This document shows, piece by piece, positions 40,002 through 48,210 of a stretch of 64,000 bases of DNA. The stretch's first letter is position 1; the number at the start of each line of letters is the position of its first letter. The DNA is from an uncultured Burkholderiales bacterium (GTDB taxonomy: Bacteria > Pseudomonadota > Gammaproteobacteria > Burkholderiales > Burkholderiaceae_C). The notes beneath the pieces are model-generated. The model saw only the letters and a program-made list of their open reading frames with translations, was not told the origin of the DNA and did not search any database. The position numbers and the translations under genes are program-made. The DNA is taken from contig CAIKVH010000065.1 of the NCBI GenBank assembly GCA_903830725.1, positions 1 through 64,000 on the forward strand. Reading direction: 5' to 3'.

Positions 40002-40880
40002 ATGAGCGAAGCATTTGATAGATTAATTCAGCGCGCAGAGCAACTTATTACGCGCATCGAGGCTGTGTTGCCTGGCCCCTTGAGTGCGCCTGATTGGGAT
40101 GCGAGCATTGCATTTCGTTACCGTCGGCGCTCTAATGGGCATGGTGTCTTAGAACCCGTTAAACATGTTGCCCCGTTAGGCTTGAAGGAATTAAAAGAGA
40201 TTGACGGACAGAGAGAAAAAATTGTTCGCAACACTGAGCAGTTTATTAATGGGCTTCCAGCCAATAACGTTTTGTTAACCGGCTCACGCGGGACGGGTAA
40301 ATCTTCTTTGGTTAAAGCTTGTTTGAACGAGTTTGCAAATAAGGGACTGAGATTGATTGAAATTGACAAGGCTGACGTAGTCGATTTGCCCGATATCGTT
40401 GAGTTGGTGGGGGAGCGCAAAGAGTACTTTATTGTGTTTTGCGACGACCTTAGTTTTGAAGACGGTGAAGCGGGCTACAAAGCCTTGAAGTCTATTTTGG
40501 ACGGATCTGTCTCCGCTGCATCCCCAAATGTATTGATTTATGCGACCAGCAACAGACGCCATCTGTTGCCCGAGTATATGAAAGATAACTTGAGCTATAC
40601 GCACACTGATGATGGAGAGGTTCATCCCGGTGAGGTGATTGAGGAGAAAATATCTTTGTCAGAAAGATTTGGTTTATGGGTTAGTTTTTACCCCTTCAGC
40701 CAGGAAGAATATTTAACGATTGTGACGCAGTGGCTAACCTCGCTTGGACTTAAAGGAGATGCCCTTTTCGAGAGCGCAAGGCCGGAGGCTTTGGTTTGGG
40801 CACTTGAGAGGGGGTCCCGAAGCGGTCGCGTAGCGTACCAATTTGCTAGAGACTATGTGGGCCGGCATGCAACAAACTAG
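40002..40880 (+). CDS. DUF815 AAA-type ATPase
   Basis: 292 residues. Walker A is LTGSRGTGKSSL (about residues 91-102), and the Walker B-like acidic stretch is FIVFCDDLSFEDGE. A sensor-like segment LIYATSNRRHLLPEYMKDN follows. DUF815 proteins are widespread P-loop ATPases of unknown cellular role. In relatives the gene lies between argJ and the mutT gene, as here, so it is part of the conserved core and not a sign of a defence island. The next gene overlaps its end. Confidence 0.92.
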   Translation: MSEAFDRLIQRAEQLITRIEAVLPGPLSAPDWDASIAFRYRRRSNGHGVLEPVKHVAPLGLKELKEIDGQREKIVRNTEQFINGLPANNVLLTGSRGTGKSSLVKACLNEFANKGLRLIEIDKADVVDLPDIVELVGERKEYFIVFCDDLSFEDGEAGYKALKSILDGSVSAASPNVLIYATSNRRHLLPEYMKDNLSYTHTDDGEVHPGEVIEEKISLSERFGLWVSFYPFSQEEYLTIVTQWLTSLGLKGDALFESARPEALVWALERGSRSGRVAYQFARDYVGRHATN

Positions 40881-41367
40881 GGTGCCCATTGTTGCAGATC
40901 CGGACGTACACCGTGAGGATCTGAAAAGCGGGGATCAAAAGGCTGAAAGCCGAGCGTTGGTTCACGTAGCAGTTGGCGTTTTGTTGCGTGAGGACGGGGC
41001 ATTTTTGCTGACCTCTAGGCCCAGTGGTAAGCCTTACGCAGGATACTGGGAGTTCCCGGGTGGTAAGTTTGAGGAGGGTGAGAGCGGCGAGCAGGCACTG
41101 TGCAGAGAGTTAAAAGAGGAATTGGGTATTTTGATCGATTTGAAATTCACCCAGATGTGGCAGATTCAGCGAGTGGATTATCCTCATGCTCTGGTTGAAT
41201 TGCATTTCTACAAAGTGACTGCTTTTGTGGGCACGCTCCAACCACTAGAGGGTCAGGAATTAGCTTGGTCGCATTTGCCGGTGCAGGTTGCTCCCGTTTT
41301 ACCTGGTACGGTGCCCGTCCTTGAGTGGTTGGCTTTAGAGAGAGGTCATACGGGACACACTCATTAG
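40855..41367 (+). CDS. MutT-like NUDIX hydrolase (8-oxo-dGTP diphosphatase type)
   Basis: About 170 residues. The NUDIX box is complete: GGKFEEGESGEQALCREL followed by KEELGI. The upstream SRPSGKPYAGYWEFPGG is the MutT type, so a role in cleaning the nucleotide pool of 8-oxo-dGTP is likely. The start is uncertain: TTG 40843, ATG 40855 or ATG 40867 are in frame, all overlapping the DUF815 gene; 40855 has a GAG a few bases upstream. An N-terminal extension of 35-45 residues precedes the domain. Confidence 0.9.
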   Translation: MWAGMQQTRVPIVADPDVHREDLKSGDQKAESRALVHVAVGVLLREDGAFLLTSRPSGKPYAGYWEFPGGKFEEGESGEQALCRELKEELGILIDLKFTQMWQIQRVDYPHALVELHFYKVTAFVGTLQPLEGQELAWSHLPVQVAPVLPGTVPVLEWLALERGHTGHTH

Positions 41368-41411
41368 TCGCTAAAGAGTTTTAGGCTACCGACGCCAATC
41401 TTCCTATTGCC

Positions 41412-41648
41412 CTATTGCAAAGGTGAGCCGACCTCAAAATCTGGATCGTCTAGTGGGGATTCATCGGGAAGTCTGTGCTCCTCACTGGCCCATGCACCAA
41501 AGTCTGAATTTTTACACCGAGCCGAACAAAAGGGTCTGTAGGGGTTTGAAGAGGCATAGATGCTTACCCCTGAGCAGGCGGGACACTTCACCTCACGTGG
41601 TTTTATAGCAGGTGTTTCAGGAGCAGAGTTCGATTTCGAAGCGGGCAT
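41412..41648 (-). CDS. yacG: DNA gyrase inhibitor YacG (zinc protein)
   Basis: 78 residues. The single zinc knuckle is CPAC with CSARCKNSDFGAW, four cysteines, and the C-terminus is acidic (EEHRLPDESPLDDPDFE). YacG binds GyrB and inhibits gyrase in E. coli. The ATG at 41648 lies 32 bases inside the end of zapD, so it is probably translationally coupled. Order coaE, zapD, yacG matches E. coli. Confidence 0.93.
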   Translation of the reverse strand: MPASKSNSAPETPAIKPREVKCPACSGVSIYASSNPYRPFCSARCKNSDFGAWASEEHRLPDESPLDDPDFEVGSPLQ

Positions 41649-42369
41649 CTTCAGTGCTGTTTGATAAGCGGCAATCTATGTCTTGTTTCATCAGTCTAAT
41701 CCAGACCATCATTCTGTTACCTGAGATTTCAGGAACAAGGCCTAACTCGGGGTTTATAAACACCCTCATAAGTTGAAACTTTCCCTGAGGCAAGGACTGT
41801 TGTAGTTGTCCATTCGTTGCGATCACTTTTTGACGGACGCCGCCGTCTCTGAGCAGCTTAAGCAATAAATGAATGCATTTGCCAAGTGGCTGAATGGAGG
41901 CCGTCCACCGGTCTATATCTGCTTTTCTTGACTCTGAAGAATGTTTTTGCCAAGCGTAATAGGCCGGCAGATCAAAATTACAAGTCCCCCCAGGGATTGC
42001 CAAGCGGTTGCGCAGACCGCTGAGCCATTCGTTATCGCTCACGCACTGCCCAATGCGGTTTCCTAATGTGTTTAGACCAGAAAACGATTGATCAATTTCG
42101 CTCAAGATCTCGTTGAGTGCTTCCTCAGATACGGAGGGATTGCCTCGAAAAGCAATGAATTGTTGCTTATAGCGATCTAGGTCTTTTAAGATGTCTGACT
42201 TTAAGTCAGAGCGACCCCCGGCGTCAACAATTTCAAATAGCGTCGTAAAAGCAAAATGATGATCGACCGGATCATCTCGCTCAATTAAAGTAGCAAACCG
42301 AGTGAACAAATGCTCAAGTCGCAAAAATGTGCGGACTCTCTCATTAAAAGGGTGCTCGTAGAGTATCAA
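41617..42369 (-). CDS. zapD: Cell division protein ZapD
   Basis: 250 residues of the ZapD (DUF1342) family, cross-linker of FtsZ filaments. The opening MILYEHPFNERVRTFLRLEH and the segments LDRYKQQFIAFRGNP and CNFDLPAYYAWQ are characteristic. It lies between coaE and yacG, and its end overlaps yacG. Confidence 0.95.
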   Translation of the reverse strand: MILYEHPFNERVRTFLRLEHLFTRFATLIERDDPVDHHFAFTTLFEIVDAGGRSDLKSDILKDLDRYKQQFIAFRGNPSVSEEALNEILSEIDQSFSGLNTLGNRIGQCVSDNEWLSGLRNRLAIPGGTCNFDLPAYYAWQKHSSESRKADIDRWTASIQPLGKCIHLLLKLLRDGGVRQKVIATNGQLQQSLPQGKFQLMRVFINPELGLVPEISGNRMMVWIRLMKQDIDCRLSNSTEDARFEIELCS

Positions 42370-42444
42370 TTAGAGAACTTCAGCGTGGGGTTAAAACAAT
42401 CCGAATCATACCGCGTTGGAGGCAAAAAAATAAGAATCATCGAT

Positions 42445-43044
42445 TCAAATTTCAAAATCTATAGCCAATACCTTGGATTCAAGCTCCTCTAGCGTAAGAC
42501 GATCGTTGAAAATAATCCAATTTGCTAATGAATTGCGGGTTTCGCGCTTGGCTTGGGATGCAATGATTTTGAGGACAGTTTCTTTGTCTAAACCGTTGCG
42601 ATCCATAACTCTGCGAACCTGCGTTTCGGGCAAACAATCTACGACCAAAATCCCATCTAGCCTACTTTTCCAACGCGCATGAGACTCTGCCAGGAGCGGA
42701 ATATCGATTAAAGCGGTTTTATAGCCTGTTTGTTTAGCGTGGGCGAGTTGCTTTTCAATTTGCTCGAGTACTTTGGGGTGAATGATCGCCTCAAGCCTCC
42801 CCTTTGCAATCGAATCATTAAAGACCAGATCACGCATTTTTTGTCGGTCCAAGGAGTGATCTGCTGCTATGAATTCTGGGCCAAATTCGGTCTTGATCGC
42901 TTCTAAGGCACCGCCCATTGGAGCCGTTAGAGTCCTAGATATAGTGTCTGCATCAATCAGAGCAAATCCCTTGCTAGTATTTAGTATCTTACCAACCGTG
43001 CTTTTGCCCGAGCCAATCCCACCGGTTATGGCTATTTTTTTCAT
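42445..43044 (-). CDS. coaE: Dephospho-CoA kinase
   Basis: 199 residues from the preferred start. It phosphorylates dephospho-CoA in the last step of CoA synthesis. The P-loop is ITGGIGSGKSTVG and the lid-like region ALIDIPLLAES follows in the family order. The frame extends three codons further up to 43053, but the ATG at 43044 overlaps the stop of the upstream small gene (ATGA) and gives the standard MKKIAITGG opening. Confidence 0.96.
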   Translation of the reverse strand: MKKIAITGGIGSGKSTVGKILNTSKGFALIDADTISRTLTAPMGGALEAIKTEFGPEFIAADHSLDRQKMRDLVFNDSIAKGRLEAIIHPKVLEQIEKQLAHAKQTGYKTALIDIPLLAESHARWKSRLDGILVVDCLPETQVRRVMDRNGLDKETVLKIIASQAKRETRNSLANWIIFNDRLTLEELESKVLAIDFEI

Positions 43045-43292
43045 GGATGCCAATGTCCTTGTAAACAGTGTTTGACCTCGTGCCCTAAAGTGTAAAAGTT
43101 AGTTGTTTTGCCTGTAAGAGGCGTGCTTTCCTTGGCGCATGTTTGTGTCATGCCCCCTGGGGCTTGAATAACCGTAATTTTAGATTGATTGACTTGGCAA
43201 GGCGTTATTTCAAACTGTTGGTGTGGATGCGCATAGTATGCAAATACTGAATTGGTTAAAAACATCACCGCGCTTGCTAATGCCTTTTTCAT
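43041..43292 (-). CDS. Small secreted protein with C-terminal HEXXH motif
   Basis: 83 residues. A signal peptide (MKKALASAVMFLTNSVFA) should release a mature protein of about 65 residues beginning YYAHPHQQFEI. It has three cysteines (TPC, TQTC, KHC) and ends in LGHEVKHCLQGHWHP, a HEXXH zinc motif followed by Gly-His-x-His at the extreme C-terminus. It is too short to be a normal protease, so metal binding in the periplasm is a guess from the motif. The stop overlaps coaE (ATGA). The gene occupies the place where pilBCD usually lie in this order. Confidence 0.75.
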   Translation of the reverse strand: MKKALASAVMFLTNSVFAYYAHPHQQFEITPCQVNQSKITVIQAPGGMTQTCAKESTPLTGKTTNFYTLGHEVKHCLQGHWHP

Positions 43293-43341
43293 AACATTCT
43301 CCTAGCAGATGAATCGCTAAACTTTGAACGTGAGAAAGGCG

Positions 43342-44328
43342 TCAAGTTTTGCGGTTCAATAATCCCTCAGCTAACTCTGCGAGGCCCCGTTTATAAGCCG
43401 AGTCATCAATATTATTAAGCGCTTTTAAAGCACGCCTAGCCTCAGCCATTGCGGCCTCACGCGTAGCCTGCATAGCACCGGTTTCGTGAACAATAGTAAG
43501 AATATCTGAAAGTTGATCCACTCGACCGTGTTTGATTGTGTTTTCGATAAGCTCCTTTTGCGCAGGACTTGCGCGCTGCATTGCGATGATCAGAGGTAGC
43601 GTCGTTTTTCCCTCTCTAAGATCGTCGCCTAAATTCTTGCCTAGCTCTGCGGTCTCGCCGTCGTAATCCAGTACATCGTCAATAACTTGGAAAGCGGTGC
43701 CCAGGGCTTGACCATAATCTGAGCAAGCCGCTTCAATTTCGACTGAGGCACCTAGCATTACAGCTGGAATCCTACAACTGGCTTCAAATAATTTTGCTGT
43801 TTTTGATCGAATTACTCGTAAATAACCCGCTTCGTCAATGGAGGGGTCATGCATGTTCATGAGCTGGAGAACCTCGCCCTCAGCGATCACATTGGTTGCT
43901 CCAGCCAATAATGCGAGTACTTTCATTTCTTTGCACTCAACCATCATTTGAAAGGCTCTGGAATATAAAAAATCCCCAACAAGCACGCTAGCGGGGTTTC
44001 CAAATGAGGCGTTCGCTGTGGCCCGCCCCCGTCTAAGGGTCGATTCGTCAACTACATCATCATGCAATAGCGTGGCGGTGTGGATAAATTCGACAACAGC
44101 TGCCAGTTGAATTCTGTGAGTATGGGTGTAGCCTAGTGCCCCAGACATGAGCAAAAGAAGCGCCGGTCTGAGTCGTTTGCCTCCGGCTGAGATGATGTAC
44201 TGACAAATCTGACCAACCAGGGGCACGCTGGTGTCGAGACGATTTTTAGTCAGTTCGTCCACTAAAGCCATATCTGCTTCGATAAGAGATAAAGCTTTGG
44301 AGGGAGGAGGGCTGTTGGCGGGGGTCAA
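43342..44328 (-). CDS. ispB: Octaprenyl / polyprenyl diphosphate synthase
   Basis: Makes the isoprenoid side chain of ubiquinone. Both aspartate-rich motifs are present: LLHDDVVDES and QVIDDVLDYDG, with GGKRLRPALLLL and the product-length region upstream. The frame is open to ATG 44439, but the first 37 residues from there resemble no family member; a TTG at 44328 or the ATG at M57 of the longer frame are better starts. A TATAAT on the reverse strand at 44357-44362 would fit a start after 44350. Function secure, start not. Confidence 0.92.
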   Translation of the reverse strand: MTPANSPPPSKALSLIEADMALVDELTKNRLDTSVPLVGQICQYIISAGGKRLRPALLLLMSGALGYTHTHRIQLAAVVEFIHTATLLHDDVVDESTLRRGRATANASFGNPASVLVGDFLYSRAFQMMVECKEMKVLALLAGATNVIAEGEVLQLMNMHDPSIDEAGYLRVIRSKTAKLFEASCRIPAVMLGASVEIEAACSDYGQALGTAFQVIDDVLDYDGETAELGKNLGDDLREGKTTLPLIIAMQRASPAQKELIENTIKHGRVDQLSDILTIVHETGAMQATREAAMAEARRALKALNNIDDSAYKRGLAELAEGLLNRKT

Positions 44329-44536
44329 AGTTGTTTTCTGAGTGCTATGGGAAATGATTATAGGAGCCCTGAAAATTTCAAACCTTGGAGCACCTGTATT
44401 TCCCTTTTTGGCCTTTAATAAACCCTCATTTAAGCCCATACGACCGACTGTTTTCTCCCTGCGGCGTTGTAATTAGGACGCTTTGGGTGTGCAAGGGGGG
44501 CGGATTTGGGTGAAATCTTACCAAATATGCGAAAAA

Positions 44537-44545
44537 TGCTATAAT
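44537..44545 (+). promoter_or_regulatory. Extended -10 promoter of rplU-rpmA
   Basis: TGCTATAAT at 44537-44545 is a perfect -10 hexamer with the TGn extension. No good -35 box is present (CTTACC at 17 bases), which is normal for extended -10 promoters. Transcription would start about 44551, exactly at the foot of the leader hairpin. Confidence 0.65.
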
Positions 44546-44550
44546 TTAAG

Positions 44551-44577
44551 GCTCTGCGGAAAATCCTTTCCCAGAGC
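44551..44577 (+). promoter_or_regulatory. Leader hairpin of the rplU-rpmA message
   Basis: GCTCTG (44551-44556) pairs with CAGAGC (44572-44577); C44557 is bulged; GGAAA (44558-44562) pairs with TTTCC (44567-44571); the loop is ATCC. The result is an 11-base-pair stem with one bulge, placed at the predicted 5' end of the transcript and 25 bases before the rplU start. It may be a binding site for L21 (autogenous control) or a 5' stabiliser. Neither is shown. Confidence 0.55.
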
Positions 44578-44602
44578 TTCAAAGAATTTTCTAGAGGTTA
44601 GT

Positions 44603-44914
44603 ATGTACGCAGTCATAAAAACTGGTGGCAAGCAGTATCGCGTGTCAACCGGCGAAAAAATTAAAGTAGAACAGATCGCTGCGGACGTAGGCCAAGAAAT
44701 CGTACTTGATCATGTTTTGGCAGTCGGTAACGGTGCTGAAATCAAGATCGGAACGCCCTTGGTGTCCGGCGCATCCGTAAAAGCGACAGTAGTCGCTCAC
44801 GGCAAGCACGATAAAGTGCGCATTTTCAAAATGCGTCGTCGTAAACATTACCAAAAACGGCAAGGCCATCGCCAACAGTTCACTGAACTGGAAATTGCTG
44901 CAATTTCGGTCTAA
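44603..44914 (+). CDS. rplU: 50S ribosomal protein L21
   Basis: 103 residues from ATG 44603, with AGAGG at 44593-44597. The open frame extends upstream through the promoter and leader, so the longer version is not real. It has the standard [14 protein letters not shown] start and the basic C-terminal [20 protein letters not shown]. It binds 23S rRNA in the large subunit. rpmA follows 11 bases later. Confidence 0.98.
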   Translation: MYAVIKTGGKQYRVSTGEKIKVEQIAADVGQEIVLDHVLAVGNGAEIKIGTPLVSGASVKATVVAHGKHDKVRIFKMRRRKHYQKRQGHRQQFTELEIAAISV

Positions 44915-44925
44915 GGAGCACATTA

Positions 44926-45183
44926 ATGGCACAGAAAAAAGGTGGTGGATCCACACGAAATGGACGCGACTCACAACCAAAGATGTTGGGTGTTAAAGCG
45001 TTTGGTGGTGAACAAGTGAGCGCTGGCTCTATCATTGTTCGTCAGCGTGGTACAAAGTTTCATGCTGGCACAAACGTAGGTATTGGTAAAGACCATACTT
45101 TGTTTGCATTAGTTGATGGACATGTTTCTTTTGCAATCCGTGGAGCTCTTAATAAGCACATGGTTAATGTGACTCCCGCGTAA
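44926..45183 (+). CDS. rpmA: 50S ribosomal protein L27
   Basis: 85 residues. The start [19 protein letters not shown] is the flexible N-terminal arm that reaches the peptidyl-transferase centre. There is no firmicute-type cleaved extension. AAGGAG overlaps the end of rplU. A strong terminator follows. Confidence 0.98.
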   Translation: MAQKKGGGSTRNGRDSQPKMLGVKAFGGEQVSAGSIIVRQRGTKFHAGTNVGIGKDHTLFALVDGHVSFAIRGALNKHMVNVTPA

Positions 45184-45205
45184 GCCAATATTTTCGGCTC
45201 ACGAC

Positions 45206-45230
45206 AAGCCCCGCTGGTCGGGGCTTTTTT
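45206..45230 (+). terminator. Intrinsic terminator after rpmA
   Basis: AAGCCCCG (45206-45213) pairs with CGGGGCTT (45219-45226), eight base pairs around CTGGT, followed by TTTT. It is a textbook rho-independent terminator that separates the ribosomal genes from obgE 15 bases later; read-through probably still supplies obgE. Confidence 0.9.
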
Positions 45231-45244
45231 CATAAGGGGCCCCC

Positions 45245-46351
45245 ATGAAGTTTGTAGATGAAGCTTATATTGACATTGCCGCCGGCGATGGGGGCAACGG
45301 CTGTGTATCGTTTAGACACGAAAAATTTAAAGAGTTCGGTGGCCCCAACGGGGGTGACGGAGGGCGTGGTGGGCACGTTTATGCAATAGCCGACTCTAGC
45401 TTAAATACTTTAGTTGATTACAGATACTCTAGACGTCACGAAGCTAAAAAGGGTCAACACGGCATGGGCTCGGATATGTTTGGCGCCGCAGGCGATGACA
45501 TTATTTTAAAAATGCCAGTAGGCACCATCATGTCTGATGCAGAGACGGGTGAAGTTTTGTTTGAGCTATTAATCCCTGGTGAAACGATTATGATTGCCAA
45601 AGGCGGGGATGGCGGATTTGGAAATATGAGATTTAAAAGTGCCATCAACCGCGCGCCTCGCCAAAAAACGCCTGGATGGCCCGGAGATAGAAAAAATCTT
45701 AAATTAGAGCTAAAAGTTCTGGCTGATGTAGGACTACTTGGCATGCCTAATGCAGGTAAATCCACCCTCATTTCTTCTGTTTCAAACGCTCGTCCCAAAA
45801 TTGCTGACTATCCATTTACAACTTTGCATCCCAATTTAGGCGTTGTAAGAGTCGGTCCAGAGCAAAGCTTTGTCGTTGCTGATGTCCCCGGGTTAATCGA
45901 AGGTGCTGCCGAAGGGGCGGGTCTCGGACATCAATTCTTGAGACACTTGCAACGGACCCGATTGCTTTTGCATTTGGTGGACCTGGCGCCGTTTGATGAC
46001 AGTGTCGACCCGGTCCAACAGGCCCAGTCCATTGTTGAGGAGCTTCGCAAATACGACGAGGAACTCTACGTTAAACCACGTTGGCTGGTTTTAAACAAAC
46101 TGGATATGGTTCCTGAGGACGAGCGCAAAAAAAGGGTCGCTGATTTCGTGAAGCGATTTAAATACAAGGGGCCGGTGTTTGAGATTTCAGCGCTGACCCG
46201 AGAGGGGTGTGAGAACTTGATCAGAGAGGTGTATGCTTACTTGCACGCCCAACATATCTCTACCCAAGAGGCGGTGCAAGATGATCCTCGCTTTAATTTT
46301 GTTGAAGGGCATACGAACATGAGCGCGGTAAAACCTGAGACGAAGTCGTAA
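45245..46351 (+). CDS. obgE: GTPase ObgE/CgtA
   Basis: 368 residues. The glycine-rich Obg fold fills the first 158 residues ([23 protein letters not shown]). The G domain follows with GMPNAGKST (G1), DVPG (G3) and NKLD (G4). There is no OCT domain, as usual outside Firmicutes. Obg takes part in 50S assembly and growth control and normally sits behind rplU-rpmA as it does here. Confidence 0.97.
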   Translation: MKFVDEAYIDIAAGDGGNGCVSFRHEKFKEFGGPNGGDGGRGGHVYAIADSSLNTLVDYRYSRRHEAKKGQHGMGSDMFGAAGDDIILKMPVGTIMSDAETGEVLFELLIPGETIMIAKGGDGGFGNMRFKSAINRAPRQKTPGWPGDRKNLKLELKVLADVGLLGMPNAGKSTLISSVSNARPKIADYPFTTLHPNLGVVRVGPEQSFVVADVPGLIEGAAEGAGLGHQFLRHLQRTRLLLHLVDLAPFDDSVDPVQQAQSIVEELRKYDEELYVKPRWLVLNKLDMVPEDERKKRVADFVKRFKYKGPVFEISALTREGCENLIREVYAYLHAQHISTQEAVQDDPRFNFVEGHTNMSAVKPETKS

Positions 46352-46383
46352 GAGTTTTGGAACCGTTTAAGATAATCAAAGCA

Positions 46384-47538
46384 ATGGACAACACTGATTC
46401 ATCAATTACTTTCGGTAAAGCAAAAAAAATTGTGATCAAAGTCGGCTCTAGCCTAGTTACAAACGAGGGCAGGGGCTTAGACCGTAACGCAATTGCAGAT
46501 TGGTGTAGACAAATGGCCGCTCTCGTTCGCGGGGATGTGCAAGGTGTGCCCAGAGAAGTTATTATGGTCTCAAGTGGCGCAATTGCGGAGGGGATGAAGC
46601 GACTGGGCTGGACCAATCGTCCACATGAGATTCATGCATTGCAGGCTGCTGCTGCGGTTGGGCAGATGGGGTTGGCGCAAATGTATGAAACTGAGTTGAG
46701 CAGCTTGGGTCTTGCAAGCGCCCAGGTGCTCCTAACCCATGCTGATTTGGCTGATCGGGAGCGTTACTTAAATGCACGATCAACGTTAAGTACGCTCTTG
46801 GAGCATAAAGTTATTCCCGTGATTAATGAGAATGATACGGTGGTAACCGATGAAATTAAATTCGGGGATAACGACACACTTGGAGCACTCGTGGCCAACT
46901 TGGTCGAGGCCGATGTGCTGGTGATTTTGACGGATCAAAAGGGACTTTACAGCGCAGATCCAAGAAAAGACCCAGGGGCAACTTTCATACACGAAGCCAA
47001 AGCAAGCGATCCAAAATTAGAGGAGATGGCGGGGGGTGCTGGATCAAGTCTTGGGAAAGGTGGAATGATTACGAAGATCATTGCAGCCAAGCGCGCTGCT
47101 GGTTCGGGGGCTTCAACTGTGATCGCATGGGGTCGAGAGCCAGATGTGCTGATCCGCTTGTTTAGCGGTGAGGCAATTGGAACTCTTTTGACCGCCTCTA
47201 CACAAAAGCAACAAGCAAAAAAACAATGGATGGCTGATCATCTTCAACTGCGGGGCTCAATCACCGTGGATGACGGAGCTGTGCAGAAGATCCAAAATCA
47301 AGGCAAGAGCCTTCTCACGATTGGTATGACTGGGGTTCAGGGAGAGTTTGCAAGGGGCGATGTGATCGCGATTTGCGATCCGCGCGGGCAGGAATTTGCC
47401 CGCGGGCTAGCCAATTACGCAAGCTTTGAGGCCAAGCTACTTTGCGGTAAATTATCTCAAGAATTCGAGGCTGTCCTGGGGTACAGCGCAGAGCCAGAGA
47501 TGATCCATCGAGATAACTTGGTCTTACTTGGGCGCTGA
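46384..47538 (+). CDS. proB: Glutamate 5-kinase
   Basis: About 384 residues from ATG 46384; the frame also allows TTG 46357, six bases after the obgE stop. It phosphorylates glutamate, the first step of proline synthesis. The amino acid kinase domain opens [18 protein letters not shown] and includes [20 protein letters not shown]; a C-terminal PUA domain (about residues 275-380) is present. It follows obgE, as is usual in Burkholderiales. Confidence 0.97.
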   Translation: MDNTDSSITFGKAKKIVIKVGSSLVTNEGRGLDRNAIADWCRQMAALVRGDVQGVPREVIMVSSGAIAEGMKRLGWTNRPHEIHALQAAAAVGQMGLAQMYETELSSLGLASAQVLLTHADLADRERYLNARSTLSTLLEHKVIPVINENDTVVTDEIKFGDNDTLGALVANLVEADVLVILTDQKGLYSADPRKDPGATFIHEAKASDPKLEEMAGGAGSSLGKGGMITKIIAAKRAAGSGASTVIAWGREPDVLIRLFSGEAIGTLLTASTQKQQAKKQWMADHLQLRGSITVDDGAVQKIQNQGKSLLTIGMTGVQGEFARGDVIAICDPRGQEFARGLANYASFEAKLLCGKLSQEFEAVLGYSAEPEMIHRDNLVLLGR

Positions 47539-47550
47539 GTAGACCCGGCG

Positions 47551-48084
47551 TTACTGCGAGTTCTCAGGGTGTGACCTTTGAATCCTGTTTGATCTTCGTG
47601 GGGGGCGCTCTGCAGGGGGGAGGTAGGTTGCCAACTCCGTAAGGGCGAGCTCATAAACACCTCGCTTAAACTCTACAACCATCTCCAGTGGCACCCAGTA
47701 ATCATTCCATCTCCAGGCGTCAAACTCGGGGTGCGAGGTTGCGCGAAGATTTAAATTCCAATCAGGGGCGACCAGTTGGAGTAAAAACCAAATCTGCTTT
47801 TGCCCCTTGTAATGGCCTCTGGCATCGCGTCGGATGTAACGATCTGGCACCTCATAATGCAACCAATCTCTTGTACGGGCAACAATGCTCACATGTTCAG
47901 GTTGCAGTCCAACTTCTTCGAACAACTCCCTGAACATTGCTTGTTCAGGGGTTTCTCCGGAGTCAATACCGCCTTGCGGGAATTGCCAACTGTGAGTTTT
48001 TAACCGTTTACCCCAAAATACTTGATTGAATTGGTTTAGCAAAATGATGCCGACGTTGGGGCGAAAGCCGTCCCTGTCAAGCAT
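47551..48084 (-). CDS. rppH: RNA pyrophosphohydrolase RppH
   Basis: 177 residues of the NUDIX family. It removes pyrophosphate from 5' triphosphate mRNA and so triggers decay. The start [17 protein letters not shown] is diagnostic, and the box is [18 protein letters not shown] with FEEVGL. The C-terminal tail is Pro/Arg-rich. It converges on proB with only 12 bases between stops and is divergent from proS. Confidence 0.96.
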   Translation of the reverse strand: MLDRDGFRPNVGIILLNQFNQVFWGKRLKTHSWQFPQGGIDSGETPEQAMFRELFEEVGLQPEHVSIVARTRDWLHYEVPDRYIRRDARGHYKGQKQIWFLLQLVAPDWNLNLRATSHPEFDAWRWNDYWVPLEMVVEFKRGVYELALTELATYLPPAERPPRRSNRIQRSHPENSQ

Positions 48085-48143
48085 AATCGAACCTCAAATT
48101 TTTAAATTGATTCCATTATGCACACAGAGTGGATGTGATCAAG

Positions 48144-48155
48144 GGGGTCGACCCC
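48144..48155. promoter_or_regulatory. Twelve-base palindrome between rppH and proS
   Basis: GGGGTCGACCCC is perfectly self-complementary. A second palindrome TTTGATCAAA lies at 48182-48191, just before proS. Both are in the divergent control region and could be operators; no protein can be named. Confidence 0.35.
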
Positions 48156-48210
48156 AAAAATCTATTTTTTTTAAACTCTTTTTTGATCAAATTAGTAAAC
48201 ACTGACCGAT

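Noticed and set aside
40002-40880. DUF815 ATPase as part of a defence island
   Set aside because: Its neighbours argJ, mutT-like gene and zapD are housekeeping genes and the order is the same in relatives; no nuclease or toxin is adjacent.
44357-44362. TATAAT on the reverse strand as the ispB promoter
   Set aside because: The nearest TTGAAA (44376-44381) is only 13 bases away, too close for a standard promoter. It was used only as weak support for a shorter ispB and not listed as a promoter.
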